DNA from: an uncultured Ectothiorhodospiraceae bacterium
GTDB lineage: Bacteria > Pseudomonadota > Gammaproteobacteria > S012-40
Direction: 5' to 3'
DNA: 64,000 nt
Assembly: GCA_945787715.1 (NCBI GenBank)
Contig: CALZJE010000005.1
Span: forward strand, 1-64,000
The notes under the pieces were generated by a model. It was given only the letters and a program-made list of their open reading frames with translations. It was not told where the DNA came from and searched no databases. The translations under genes were made by a program, and so were the position numbers. Positions 8,302 through 17,648 of this stretch are shown here, piece after piece. The first letter of the stretch is position 1. Every line of letters starts with the position of its first letter.

Positions 8302-9168
8302 CTATGATTGTTCCAATTCTCCTGGAATTGTGTAGCCTATTTCTACCATCATGTCACCGCAAATTGCGTTAAAAAGCTCTTTCTGTTCAAGTGTCCACTG
8401 AAAATAAGGAGATGTGCGAGCTTTAAACTCCGCTTTGGCATCAGTGTTTTTGCGATCACCTTTGTCAAGTGGGTGAACCACAGTTGTGGTAACGAATTCT
8501 ACTACTTTCTGATCCAGTGGCAATGCCATAAAGTCAAATATTTTTTCAAAAAAAGTTGTTGGATTTTCAACTAAATCCTCGTGACGGACAAAAATACAAT
8601 TATCTGCTTTAATTAAATACCGATACTTCATTGCCTCATTCGTCCAGGCTTCACAATGCGTTTGAAAATTTCGTTCTTTAAAGCCATGATATTTTGACAT
8701 TGAATTGACCACATCAATACCACTACGTGCAATGTATATATATTTTGCTTTAGGAAATAAAAAGTTCAGTCCTTTAAAAGGTTTTTCTGATGGAAACGTT
8801 TTTACACCGAAATACTTAATCGAAAAGAGATTTTTTCGTGTTTTGATAATTGTATTTATTATATGAGTAAGTCCGTAATATTGACCTGCTGCGGATTCGA
8901 AGCCAATCCTTTTAAAAGCATTATAAAAATATGTTTTTTTAACATTTAGAGAGTTTGTGTAATATTCAGAGTTTTCAGCAAATTCGAACAAATAAGTATC
9001 ACCTCCAACACTGGTATAAAATGGAGCTTCACCAGGTAATGCAAGTATTTGCTTGTGTTTTCCCAGAGCTTGTAGAAGTACGCTTGTACCGGATCTCCCA
9101 CTGCCCACCACGAAAACTGGATTATTATAGAAGTTGCGAGATAGATATTTTCCTATAAAACTTATCAT
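8302..9168 (-). CDS. Sulfotransferase-family protein
   Basis: The 288-residue protein has a classic PAPS-binding P-loop-like start, VFVVGSGRSGTSVLLQALG (about 18-36), corresponding to the 5'-phosphosulfate loop of sulfotransferases. The 3'-phosphate region follows (KYIYIARSGIDVVNSMSKYH, near 136-155, with R and S), then a later VRHEDLVENP segment. It should move sulfate from PAPS to a carbohydrate hydroxyl in the cytoplasm. Its ATG overlaps the TGA of the upstream sulfatase-like gene (ATGA), so the two are translationally coupled. It is the last gene of a long minus-strand run. PAPS can be supplied by the Sat/CysC genes at 40.3 and 59.1 kb. Confidence 0.85.
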   Translation of the reverse strand: MISFIGKYLSRNFYNNPVFVVGSGRSGTSVLLQALGKHKQILALPGEAPFYTSVGGDTYLFEFAENSEYYTNSLNVKKTYFYNAFKRIGFESAAGQYYGLTHIINTIIKTRKNLFSIKYFGVKTFPSEKPFKGLNFLFPKAKYIYIARSGIDVVNSMSKYHGFKERNFQTHCEAWTNEAMKYRYLIKADNCIFVRHEDLVENPTTFFEKIFDFMALPLDQKVVEFVTTTVVHPLDKGDRKNTDAKAEFKARTSPYFQWTLEQKELFNAICGDMMVEIGYTIPGELEQS

Positions 9169-11243
9169 GTTTCACTCATATGTTTAGCCAGCTCATTTTT
9201 TAGTGATTTCACAATGTCTGGATATTGTAAAGTAAGATTATTTTGACAGTCCGGATCATTTTCCATATCAAATAGAAAGTATTCGATCCGATTATTTAAC
9301 GGAAGGGCAATTAATTTCCATTTTCCTTTTCGGATCATACGGTCCTTAGCCTTCTCTATTATCGGAACAAACTTGGGTTTAATTGAAAGTGTTCCGGTTG
9401 AAATATCCGGGACATCAAGTAATTCGAGTAAACCGGGATATCGTATGTGCTCTGGGTGCATATTGGGCAAATCACCTAGCCATATTCCAGTTTCCTGGTA
9501 TGCAGGTAAATTTAAGTCCAAGTGGGGATTCTCAAAAAGTGGTTTTAAGCTTACGCCATCGCCATTAGGAATTGGAATATTGCAGAGATCTAATAGTGTA
9601 GGTGCAATGTCGTATTGTCGAGTTACTTGTTGTATGTGAATTCCAGCGGAGTAAGAGGGCGAGTGAATAATTACAGGTACACGAGCACTGTGGTCTCGAC
9701 CGAAGAGAGTATTTCCCTGACCCCACACACCATTCTCATAAAAATCCGTTCCATGGTCGCTATATATCACAACGATAGTATTATCCACAAGCCCGGTGTC
9801 AGTAAGGTGATTTAAAATTTGTTTTACAGCGTTATCGAAGTTATAGATACAGCCATCGTACAAATTCTTTATTTGGTCTAAATCGAATGCTTCTACGGTT
9901 TGTTCCTGTTTGTCTATCACATCATTGGGATCAGAATATGTGAACATAACGAACTTTGATTCACCTGAATACTTTCCGTTTGAGAATTTTAAATAATTGG
10001 GATGCTCGCTACCAAATGGCGCGTGTGTTGTTCCCATAAAAACATTTAGGAAAAATGGGGATTCTTTTGTTGCCAGTTCGCTTATGGAGTTAATTGTCTC
10101 ATTTGTAAGGTATTGAGTTAATGGATTACCAGCTTGGTAAAATATCTCTGGTAGTAAATACTTTCCGATTCGATTATTCGAAAAAAGAGAGAGAAATAGC
10201 CGTAGTGGCATAGGTCCCTGGCGAAGATAATATTTGATATTCCACTGGTCCTCGGGCGTGTCAACGATGTCGTAACCGAAGTTAAACTTTTTAAGATCTG
10301 CTCCTGCCCAATCCGAAATTGCCTTGGTAATATAACCATTTTCTTTAAATATTTTTGGTAGCGCTGAATCCGGTATGCAAGTGTTCGAATGATCAACAAA
10401 GTTGTCGATAATACCCATTTTTTGAGGCAGTATGCCCGTATGCAAACATGCGAGGCTAGGCGCGGTTCGAGCGAGCGGGGTGTAACAATTCGTTAGACAG
10501 AAGCTTTTTTTCGCAAGTTCATCTATTGTAGGTGTTGTGCTTCTCGAATAACCAAAAGAACTAATGTGATCGACTCTTAGGGTGTCCGTACCGATTAATA
10601 AAATGTTGGGTTGGTTTGCTGATTGTAAATTTCCTCTCCTTTTTATGCGTCGAAAGTTTGTGAGTCTAGGTGTTATTATGCTTAACAGGATTATTGTTGC
10701 AAAGTAAGCTTGTAGAATTGAATAAGAATGATATGTTGAAATTACTAAGGCAGTGACCAATGGGATGAAGTAAAACGATATTAATAAAATACCTGTGATT
10801 TTTATTCCGATTGGAGAGAGTAAATTCCAAATGGGGTATAGTCTTGTTACGTTGTATTGCCAAGAAGAAATTATCGTGCTTGGTGTATACAAAAGAAGTT
10901 TCAAAAAAGAGTAAGTAGTGGCAGAAAAGAAAAACAAACAAGCTGTTATGAGCGCATATGTTAAATCATGCTGTATAGAAAAAATTACAACTATTGCATC
11001 ATATAGGCTTTTTCCAAGAAGTAATTGGATGAAAATTAAAAAGTATGTATATACGGCCAATCGTGTTACAGAGAATACAGTATAGGTTAGATAGTTCTTT
11101 ATGATCTTATCTTTTAATTGTGGTCCAGTTCTACTGTAGTCGACTAAGGATTTGATCACTAAAATAAGAGTGAAAACCACTGCGCATAAAGCGATATCTA
11201 AAGCTCCGGTTGCAAAGTATATTTCAGGTGGGGTTGGTCGCAT
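9165..11243 (-). CDS. Membrane-anchored sulfatase-fold enzyme with Thr in place of the formylglycine Cys
   Basis: This 692-residue protein has an N-terminal domain of about five membrane spans (residues 10-190) followed by an alkaline-phosphatase/sulfatase superfamily domain. Metal-site motifs are present: GTDTLRVDH (219-226), YSDHGTDF and GRDHSARVPVIIHSP. At the nucleophile position the expected CxPSR motif reads T-A-P-S-L (Thr260-Leu264). It therefore lacks the Cys or Ser needed for formylglycine, and the adjacent Arg. A Thr nucleophile is typical of the phosphotransferase/phosphodiesterase members (EptA- and LtaS-type), which are also membrane-anchored. It may thus transfer or remove a phospho-group, or be a diverged sulfatase. 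It couples by ATGA overlap to the sulfotransferase and follows a GT2 gene by 2 bases. Confidence 0.8.
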   Translation of the reverse strand: MRPTPPEIYFATGALDIALCAVVFTLILVIKSLVDYSRTGPQLKDKIIKNYLTYTVFSVTRLAVYTYFLIFIQLLLGKSLYDAIVVIFSIQHDLTYALITACLFFFSATTYSFLKLLLYTPSTIISSWQYNVTRLYPIWNLLSPIGIKITGILLISFYFIPLVTALVISTYHSYSILQAYFATIILLSIITPRLTNFRRIKRRGNLQSANQPNILLIGTDTLRVDHISSFGYSRSTTPTIDELAKKSFCLTNCYTPLARTAPSLACLHTGILPQKMGIIDNFVDHSNTCIPDSALPKIFKENGYITKAISDWAGADLKKFNFGYDIVDTPEDQWNIKYYLRQGPMPLRLFLSLFSNNRIGKYLLPEIFYQAGNPLTQYLTNETINSISELATKESPFFLNVFMGTTHAPFGSEHPNYLKFSNGKYSGESKFVMFTYSDPNDVIDKQEQTVEAFDLDQIKNLYDGCIYNFDNAVKQILNHLTDTGLVDNTIVVIYSDHGTDFYENGVWGQGNTLFGRDHSARVPVIIHSPSYSAGIHIQQVTRQYDIAPTLLDLCNIPIPNGDGVSLKPLFENPHLDLNLPAYQETGIWLGDLPNMHPEHIRYPGLLELLDVPDISTGTLSIKPKFVPIIEKAKDRMIRKGKWKLIALPLNNRIEYFLFDMENDPDCQNNLTLQYPDIVKSLKNELAKHMSET

Positions 11244-11245
11244 AA

Positions 11246-12184
11246 TCAGGTATTTTTATTATTTCGTGATTTCCAAAATCCAACCGCTTCACCGAGCGTC
11301 GCGAAGAGTCTTAATAAGTAGTATCGTTTCTTACTACTGGAAAATACAAATATGAATTTCAACATATGTTGAACAAGCTTGTTGTAAATATACATTGGTA
11401 TCCCATTTGTGTTTTTATTTGAAATCTGGGTGATAGCTTTTGATCGCTGGTAACTTTTTTTTAATAGATAAGGCAAGGTGAGTCGACTTGGGTCGACATA
11501 GTGATATTGAATAATTTGCGGGATATACATTATTCGAAAATTCTCCGATAGTGCTCGAACGACGTAATCCGTATCTTCTCCGCCCATCAGGTCGTGACCT
11601 GTAGGGCCAAGAGCGGTTGAGAAATAACCGACTTTGTTAATAACATCCCGACGAAGAATAATATTCCCTCCACCAGGCAGCTCTTTTCCCTTGATGATTT
11701 CTTGGTTAATGTCTCCAAGGTCATAGGTAGGAATTGGAGGCGGGAAAACTGAATACTCATCATCTTGGCTTGTTAACCAATCAGGTTCGTTACCTTTCCA
11801 ATCAGGGAGAATTTTTCCACAAAAAATAGATACATTTTGGTAACTATCTAATGCAGCTACTATATTTGTTAAAAAATATTTATCTACTCTATGGTCGTCA
11901 TCGATAAGTGCAATAGTAGATGAATCTATGTGTAGTAGCGCGGTGTTCAGAGCAAATGACTTACCAGGCTGAGGCTCAGCGTACCAACGTTGTGAAAAAT
12001 TACTTGAATCAGTTTTCGAGAATTCATCGAGGAATTCATGAGTATCATCATTACAAGCATTGGCGATAACTACGATTTCTATTGATTTATTCGCTGGATA
12101 AACCGCATTAAAAAGCGAATCTAGAACCGTTTTTAAAAGCTCAGATCGATTATGTGTGCAAATGACAATACTTAAATAATTCAC
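11246..12184 (-). CDS. GT2-family glycosyltransferase
   Basis: This 312-residue GT-A-fold enzyme has an N-terminal nucleotide-sugar half: YLSIVICTHNRSELLKTVLDS at the start, IEIVVIANAC near 36, and the donor/metal motif ALIDDDHRVDKYFL near 92-105 (DDD type). A middle GGGNIILRRDVINKVGYF segment with GGEDTDYVVRA follows as the acceptor/catalytic part. It has no membrane spans, so it acts in the cytoplasm on lipid-linked intermediates. The start is GTG at 12184. It ends 2 bases before the sulfatase-like gene and follows another GT2 gene by 17 bases, so all are clearly one operon. Confidence 0.87.
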   Translation of the reverse strand: MNYLSIVICTHNRSELLKTVLDSLFNAVYPANKSIEIVVIANACNDDTHEFLDEFSKTDSSNFSQRWYAEPQPGKSFALNTALLHIDSSTIALIDDDHRVDKYFLTNIVAALDSYQNVSIFCGKILPDWKGNEPDWLTSQDDEYSVFPPPIPTYDLGDINQEIIKGKELPGGGNIILRRDVINKVGYFSTALGPTGHDLMGGEDTDYVVRALSENFRIMYIPQIIQYHYVDPSRLTLPYLLKKSYQRSKAITQISNKNTNGIPMYIYNKLVQHMLKFIFVFSSSKKRYYLLRLFATLGEAVGFWKSRNNKNT

Positions 12185-12201
12185 TCTAGGGATACTCTAT
12201 T

Positions 12202-13188
12202 TTAGTTTTTGTGAGCATTTTGCGAGTGTTTATGAATTAACCCTGACATTGTGCCTAAGAAATGGAATATTATCATTTCTTTTTGAAAAGCTTCATCTGA
12301 AGGAAGGGTTATTTTCGCTACAACAGCGCTATACACGGAACGAAAAAACTGCATAAAGATATATAAAGGAACGCCCAGTAATTGCCTTTCACTTTTGAGA
12401 TTCGAAGTGAGGGCAATATTACGACTAGACTGATATCTCCACCTTCTGAAATAATTTTTTTCCACCCGAAACGACTCAACACGATGACACACTCGAGCCG
12501 TGTTAAAATACATGGCGCGGTATCCAGCTGTTATAATTTTCCTGAACATTTCATCATCTTCTCCACCAGCTAAAACGTTGCCTTTTCGTCCTCTATTGGT
12601 GTCAAAATTTCCAACATGCTCAATAACGCTTCGCTTTATGGCCATGTTTGCACCAAAGGGGTAGTCTGTTTCTTTTTGTATTTGGTATGGTGGTCGATTG
12701 TCCGTTTTAACCGCTAAAAATCCATAGAAGCGTTCTGTTAACCAGTGTGGCGGTGGTGTTTCCCAATTCGGTGTGATATATCCTCCACAGGCATCACAAT
12801 TGTATTCTTCAAATCCTTTTAAGATCGTGTAAATCCAGTCAGGCTCAGGGCATACATCATCGTCTGTAAACAACAGTATATCGCCAGTTGCGCAGTCAAT
12901 ACCATGGTTTCGCGCATGAGAAAGTCCTTGCTGTTTTTCGAATTCATATTTCAAATTTGCAATATTTGATTTTGCCGCCGTCACTGCTTCTTTTGTTTTG
13001 TCCGACGAATTATTATCTACGATTATTATTTCCCAGCGAATAGACTCGGGAACTTGTTGCATTGCCAAGCATTCAATTGTCTTGGCTAACGAATCGCAGC
13101 GGTTATACGTACAGACTATTACTGATGCGGAAATTTTTGGGTAGTTATTAGTAGTATTCATACTAGATTCTGAGAATTCTGTTGGCAT
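12202..13188 (-). CDS. GT2-family glycosyltransferase
   Basis: The protein has 328 residues from the ATG at 13188. It shows a GT-A fold with SASVIVCTYNRCDSLAKTIECL near residue 20, WEIIIVDNNSSDKT, and the metal-binding DILLFTDDDVCPEPDW motif near 107-121. GANMAIKRSVI and AGGEDDEMFRKI follow as the acceptor region. It is similar in layout to the next gene downstream, suggesting an old duplication. The chosen start overlaps the deacetylase stop by 26 bases; an in-frame ATG at 13161, one base after that stop, would remove the overlap and is equally plausible. Neither has a strong Shine-Dalgarno. Confidence 0.87.
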   Translation of the reverse strand: MPTEFSESSMNTTNNYPKISASVIVCTYNRCDSLAKTIECLAMQQVPESIRWEIIIVDNNSSDKTKEAVTAAKSNIANLKYEFEKQQGLSHARNHGIDCATGDILLFTDDDVCPEPDWIYTILKGFEEYNCDACGGYITPNWETPPPHWLTERFYGFLAVKTDNRPPYQIQKETDYPFGANMAIKRSVIEHVGNFDTNRGRKGNVLAGGEDDEMFRKIITAGYRAMYFNTARVCHRVESFRVEKNYFRRWRYQSSRNIALTSNLKSERQLLGVPLYIFMQFFRSVYSAVVAKITLPSDEAFQKEMIIFHFLGTMSGLIHKHSQNAHKN

Positions 13189-13930
13189 AATAGCGAATAG
13201 CAGTGTTTATACTTCCATCGTTCGTTCCAAATTCAACTTTTCGCTTAAACCGACCTTTATGGTCATTTCCTTGAATATCCAACCTTCTCAGTTTAAAGAT
13301 ATCGGTAGAAGGGCCATTAAAGCCAGAGTTGGTCGAGCATGCTGCGATATATCCTGCTTCTTTTACAACGTTTGCATGGAAAGTATTAAACAGACCGTAG
13401 GGATAGGCGAAAAAATCGATTGCTTCACCCAGTCGATCTTCAATGTTTTGTTTGCACTCAGTAATTTCGTTGAAAGCAGTCTCCTCATCTATATCAGTAA
13501 GTCGCACATGGTGTTTAGTGTGGCCTCCAAATGATATACCTTGCTTTTTCATTTCATGGATTTGGTGCCAAGAGAGTAACGTTTTATTTGAGTTAGGGCT
13601 ACTACGAGCCATCCATTCATTGGTTTTTCCCATATAGTCGGATACAAGAAAAATCGTAGCTGGTACTTTTAAATCTGAAAGTATGGGAAACGCGTTTTTG
13701 TAATTATCTAAGTATCCATCATCCAGTGTCACGATTATTGAGCGCTCGGGTATAGGCAATTTTCTTTCAATCCAATTCACGGCCTCACTTAAGCTAAAGA
13801 AGTTATAGTTATTCTCTTTTAGGAAGGAAAGCTGAGCGCGAAATAGTGAAGGTGAACAGGCAAGTCTTGCCTCTTCAGCATCCATCGGTGTGCTGATCAT
13901 ATGATACATTAATATATTGAACTTGCTCAT
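13163..13930 (-). CDS. Polysaccharide deacetylase (NodB domain)
   Basis: The 255-residue protein is a carbohydrate esterase 4 / NodB-fold enzyme. The catalytic base and metal aspartates are in TLDDGYLDN (Asp70, Asp71), the metal histidines in GGHTKHHVRL (His137 and His141), and the FFAYPYGLFN motif lies near 183-192. These enzymes remove N- or O-acetyl groups from sugars. No signal peptide is evident, so cytoplasmic action on lipid-linked precursors is possible, although many polysaccharide-locus members are membrane-associated. The ATG at 13930 has an AGGAAAA sequence just upstream. It lies 12 bases after a GT2 gene and overlaps the next one. Confidence 0.88.
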   Translation of the reverse strand: MSKFNILMYHMISTPMDAEEARLACSPSLFRAQLSFLKENNYNFFSLSEAVNWIERKLPIPERSIIVTLDDGYLDNYKNAFPILSDLKVPATIFLVSDYMGKTNEWMARSSPNSNKTLLSWHQIHEMKKQGISFGGHTKHHVRLTDIDEETAFNEITECKQNIEDRLGEAIDFFAYPYGLFNTFHANVVKEAGYIAACSTNSGFNGPSTDIFKLRRLDIQGNDHKGRFKRKVEFGTNDGSINTAIRYYANRILRI

Positions 13931-13942
13931 TTTTCCTAATTA

Positions 13943-14899
13943 TCAGTGTTTCGAGACGTTATTGGACTTTGAAGTCAGTTTTGTGAGAAATATATCTGGT
14001 AAAAGGCAAATTGCAATATATTTTGCGTCCTTTCTGCTCCAGTGGCCCGATAGAAATGACTTAAAAAACAAAGGTCTAGCTGTGTCAAAGTCTCTTTTCC
14101 AGTACGCGGTGTATGCATGATTCAAAAGACTTTTATTTACTAAATGGTGTAACTCGGATTTTGGAATATGTGATATTAGCTCACGATTGTTTCGTACAAA
14201 ATCACGCCGCACATTCCATGCATCAATTGATTGACGAGCTTTCACCGAAGATATTTGTCCGCTACCATGCCATCGATAAAAGGCTAACACTTCAGGAACG
14301 CGTATGATTTTTTGTGTGACGGTAAGTAGTCGTATCCAAAGGTCGTAATCCAATGATGTAAAATAGCGTTCAGAAAAGCCACCTATTTTTTCTATCATCT
14401 TACGTTTAATTAGAGCAGCATGAATGGGCCACGGACAGCCTTCTAAAAAAGCCCTGAATAGGTCACTCTCCTCATATGCCGGGGGCAAGTAGGGTTTGTT
14501 GCGTTCCGGTTTGACATCACCAACATTTTGCCATCCGCAGTAAGCGACGTCTGCGCTATTTTCCTGCAACGACGAGTAGAGGCGTGATACAAATTCCTTG
14601 TCCCAATAGTCATCTGAGTCTAGAAACGCAATATATTCCCCTTTCGCATGGCTCAGGCCAAGATTACGCGCCGGATAAGGGCCAAGGTTTGGCTGCCGAA
14701 GGACAGTTAACTTGTCGATGTGCTGTTCGGCAAGTTGAGTGAGTATTTCTAAAGAATTGTCCTCTGATCCATCATCAATAACAATTAATTCGATATTTAA
14801 ATAGGATTGCGAAAAAACACTGCCTATAGATTCTGCAACAAATCGAGCAGAATTGAAGCAAGGCATAATAACCGACACAAGTTCATTGTTTGATGGCAT
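13943..14899 (-). CDS. GT2-family glycosyltransferase
   Basis: This 318-residue GT-A glycosyltransferase starts VSVIMPCFNSARFVAESIGS, followed by ELIVIDDGSEDNSLEIL near 36-52 and the donor/metal motif YIAFLDSDDYWDKEFV near 88-103. The middle YDLWIRLLTVTQ part and a basic C-terminal tail complete it. It should add one sugar to the lipid-linked repeat. It sits in the middle of the minus-strand glycosyltransferase operon, 59 bases after the upstream GT4 gene. Acceptor and donor cannot be inferred from the sequence. A paralogue of the same type lies at 33151-34107. Confidence 0.87.
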   Translation of the reverse strand: MPSNNELVSVIMPCFNSARFVAESIGSVFSQSYLNIELIVIDDGSEDNSLEILTQLAEQHIDKLTVLRQPNLGPYPARNLGLSHAKGEYIAFLDSDDYWDKEFVSRLYSSLQENSADVAYCGWQNVGDVKPERNKPYLPPAYEESDLFRAFLEGCPWPIHAALIKRKMIEKIGGFSERYFTSLDYDLWIRLLTVTQKIIRVPEVLAFYRWHGSGQISSVKARQSIDAWNVRRDFVRNNRELISHIPKSELHHLVNKSLLNHAYTAYWKRDFDTARPLFFKSFLSGHWSRKDAKYIAICLLPDIFLTKLTSKSNNVSKH

Positions 14900-14958
14900 G
14901 TTTTTATACTCAAGTTTTAGAGTTTAATTATGCGATGTTATTGCAATGTTGGGAATAG

Positions 14959-16065
14959 TTATAAACTTTCATACACAGTCATATACTTATCGACAACATG
15001 CTCAATTCCATAACTCTCCAAACAACGTGCTCTTGCCGCATTACCCAATTTTTCTCGCAATTCAACATTTTCGGCTAACTGTGTTATCGCGTTTGCAAGC
15101 GCTTTACTATCACCCGGAGCAACTAGCAAACCTTGTTCAGCATCAGTAACAACTGAAGGAATTCCACCTACTGGCGTTATCACTACAGGTAAACCGGCCC
15201 CCATTGCCTCCAATAAAGAAATTGGCAATCCTTCAGCATGCGATGGTAAAACAAACACATCAGCATATTCAAGTAATCTGTGCTTATCCGCACCATACAC
15301 TGGACCAAGCCAGTCTACTTTAGTGGTAAGACTATTTTCGGATATATATTTTTTTACTTTTTCACCAATACCTTGATCTTCTTCGCCACCCGCTAAAATT
15401 AAGTTAACAAAATCTGGAACATCCTTCATTGCCTCTAATAACTCCCAAACTCCTTTACGCTGACATAAATTCCCAAGAAAAAGCACCATTATGTTCTTTT
15501 TTGGTATGCTATATTTTTTTATATTTAATGGTACCGGTACGCCATTGGCAATTACAACTATTTTCGCGCGAGGTAAGCGAACTGATAATTTCTGCTCCCA
15601 CTCATCAGACAATACAACAACCCTGTCTGCACGCCGAGCAAACCAGCGTCCGAGAGCCAAACCTATCGAGGGTAAGTTATCAAGGAAATTGTCAAATGTT
15701 GCACCGTGTATATGCAAAACAACAGAGCAACCTTTCATTTTTGCTAATACTAACAAGGTCCCATCGAGAAAAAAAGTTAATCCACTGCAAGTATGAATGT
15801 GAGCAACAGTGTTATTGCCATAGCCAAGAACTTTCAACCAGTTTTTCCATAAAATAAAACGAGCAACAATCCCTTGCCAAAGTGGGCGACCTGTTTTGGT
15901 TTTTTTTAGCGTATCAAAAAGTTGTAGTTCCACGCGTTCCTGAAGCGAGGAATGTGCTATATCATCTATTACCGTTGCCATCCCACCAATTGCAGGAGGC
16001 AAAGGGCCAGACATAACAATCCGAAATTGACGATTATTATTTTTAATCTTTTGATTATTCTTCAT
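14959..16065 (-). CDS. GT4-family glycosyltransferase
   Basis: This 368-residue GT-B enzyme has an N-terminal glycine-rich loop, MSGPLPPAIGGMATVIDDI (near 19-37), an HIHTCSGLTFFLDG segment, and the GT4 C-terminal half. That half includes VLFLGNLCQRKGVWELLEAM near 190, ILAGGEEDQGI, and the nucleotide-sugar site SHAEGLPISLLEAMGAGLPV (an EGLPxxxLEA form of EX7E) near 278. VGGIPSVVTD follows. It acts at the cytoplasmic face of the inner membrane. The preceding 124 bases, up to the upstream GT4 gene, hold no gene. Confidence 0.88.
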   Translation of the reverse strand: MKNNQKIKNNNRQFRIVMSGPLPPAIGGMATVIDDIAHSSLQERVELQLFDTLKKTKTGRPLWQGIVARFILWKNWLKVLGYGNNTVAHIHTCSGLTFFLDGTLLVLAKMKGCSVVLHIHGATFDNFLDNLPSIGLALGRWFARRADRVVVLSDEWEQKLSVRLPRAKIVVIANGVPVPLNIKKYSIPKKNIMVLFLGNLCQRKGVWELLEAMKDVPDFVNLILAGGEEDQGIGEKVKKYISENSLTTKVDWLGPVYGADKHRLLEYADVFVLPSHAEGLPISLLEAMGAGLPVVITPVGGIPSVVTDAEQGLLVAPGDSKALANAITQLAENVELREKLGNAARARCLESYGIEHVVDKYMTVYESL

Positions 16066-16189
16066 ATTTCTTTATCTACTATAGCCATATAAAAGCGCTT
16101 ATAATTTTTAACATTTTCGGCCAGTTGTGTTCAGTTTCAATATATACACATACAATATTTTGTGTGCAAAACAAGTAGACGAGAGCCGT

Positions 16190-17326
16190 TTACTGCATCA
16201 ACAGCGAATCATAAATTTGCAAATAGCTCTGAACCATCTTGTCCAGACTAAATAGTGTTTCGACACGCTCCCTGCCTGTTCTACCATGTTTTTTCGCAAG
16301 AGATCGATCGGACACATAAGCTTCAAGGGCATTTGACATTTGTTTAGGGTTATTCGGGGGGACTAACAGTCCTGTGCTACCCTCTTCAACGAGCTCAGGA
16401 TTTCCGCCTACTCTTGTAGCAATCACCGGCAAGCCGCTGGCCATAGCTTCAAGAATAGTATTTGAAATTCCTTCATTTAAAGATGGCAACACAAAAATAT
16501 CAAGATAATTTAAAACATCTTTAACATCGTTTCTTGAGCCAGCAAACCAAACGCAGCTCTCAACATTCTCTGCAGCAGCAATTTTCTCAAGCTTTGTTCG
16601 CTCAGCGCCATCCCCTACGATAACCAAGCCCAATTGTTTTTTTAAGGCAGGTTTTTGAGTAACCAGATTTATAAACCCCAATAAAAGCGTTTTTTGATCT
16701 TTTACGGCTTGTAATCTACCTACAGTCCCAATAATTATTCGACTCTGCCATGATGAGGGTGCGCCGCATAATTGAGGCTTAGATAAAGAAATATCAAACT
16801 TATTGGTATCTACACCATTGTATAACTGCACGACTTTTTTCGGCGGAATTTTTACCGTATTGACTAACCAGCTCTCAAGATTTTTTGACAAAGGAATGCA
16901 TTTTTGTGCTGACAAGAGTATTAATCGTCTTACTAAATTGCGTTTGATATTTGTACCATCTATATCATCAAAATCTCGTCCATGCTCGCTATGGACCCTA
17001 AATTTAACGCCTGCGAATAAAGCAGCAAGCTGAGCTTCTATAGCGCCAAAATTTTTAGAATGAACAATATCTGGTTTGATTTTTCTAAATATCCGTATCA
17101 TTTTCGGATAAATTGATAAATCTTGTCCCTCTTTTTTATGAAGCTCAAAAATCTCCACATCATCTCTTTTAATACGCTTGGCAAACTCAGTCGACTCTGT
17201 CATACAAATTATTGAATGACGATAGCATTCTGATGGCATATGGTTAATTAAGTTTACCAAACCATTCTCAAGTCCACCAACAGTCAAGCGATGAATTATG
17301 TGAACGATTAGTGGTCGCGATCTCAT
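16190..17326 (-). CDS. GT4-family glycosyltransferase, exosortase A-associated type
   Basis: This 378-residue GT-B enzyme starts with RPLIVHIIHRLTVGGLENGL, the characteristic opening of a sugar-transferase family associated with PEP-CTERM/exosortase systems. It continues with KPDIVHSKNFGAIEAQLAAL and HSEHGRDFDD. The C-terminal domain has GTVGRLQAVKDQKTLL, LVIVGDGAER and LPSLNEGISNTILEAMASGL (EX7E-like). It is expected to add an early sugar to the repeat unit. A 63-codon IS200 tnpA stump lies directly behind its start (4 bases), so the natural promoter or upstream neighbour has been replaced by insertion debris. Confidence 0.88.
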   Translation of the reverse strand: MRSRPLIVHIIHRLTVGGLENGLVNLINHMPSECYRHSIICMTESTEFAKRIKRDDVEIFELHKKEGQDLSIYPKMIRIFRKIKPDIVHSKNFGAIEAQLAALFAGVKFRVHSEHGRDFDDIDGTNIKRNLVRRLILLSAQKCIPLSKNLESWLVNTVKIPPKKVVQLYNGVDTNKFDISLSKPQLCGAPSSWQSRIIIGTVGRLQAVKDQKTLLLGFINLVTQKPALKKQLGLVIVGDGAERTKLEKIAAAENVESCVWFAGSRNDVKDVLNYLDIFVLPSLNEGISNTILEAMASGLPVIATRVGGNPELVEEGSTGLLVPPNNPKQMSNALEAYVSDRSLAKKHGRTGRERVETLFSLDKMVQSYLQIYDSLLMQ

Positions 17327-17329
17327 TAC

Positions 17330-17521
17330 TTAGTAGCCTAAGTAACCAATGGATTGAAATTCTTCTATCAAACTTTTTTTTTGTTTTGCGAACTTGTGAA
17401 ATACTTCACCCAACTCATATCGTAATTGCTGAAACAATGACTTCCTACGATACTTAGGAATAAAAACTATGTGGCACTTACATTCCCATTGTGTGTGATT
17501 TATACTGTTCACTTGTCTCAT
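17330..17521 (-). pseudogene. Truncated IS200-type transposase tnpA (N-terminal piece)
   Basis: These 63 codons read INHTQWECKCHIVFIPKYRR and then KSLFQQLRYELGEVFHKFA and QKKSLIEE. This is the typical N-terminus of Y1/HUH transposases of the IS200 family, normally about 140-150 residues long. The homology ends exactly where the HUH motif segment (…GHLMxDHVH…) should follow; a short unrelated tail then reaches a stop. The catalytic His pair and Tyr are therefore gone. It lies between the GT4 gene at 16190-17326 and the GtrB-like gene, marking a past insertion and deletion. It resembles, but is not the same as, the remnant at 34387-34638. Confidence 0.85.
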
Positions 17522-17648
17522 AGTTTCTCATTTATATGTTGTTTGTTGGCTCACGTTTTAGAGATTTTAAGAGACTCCTGAATGTGTCAAACTTCACGAA
17601 TGTTTAAAAACAATCTACACAGCAGAGTTCTATTTTCCATCTTCACCT

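Noticed and set aside
15429-15857. 142-codon open frame opposite a GT4 gene
   Set aside because: It is antisense to a well-conserved glycosyltransferase and has no motifs of its own.
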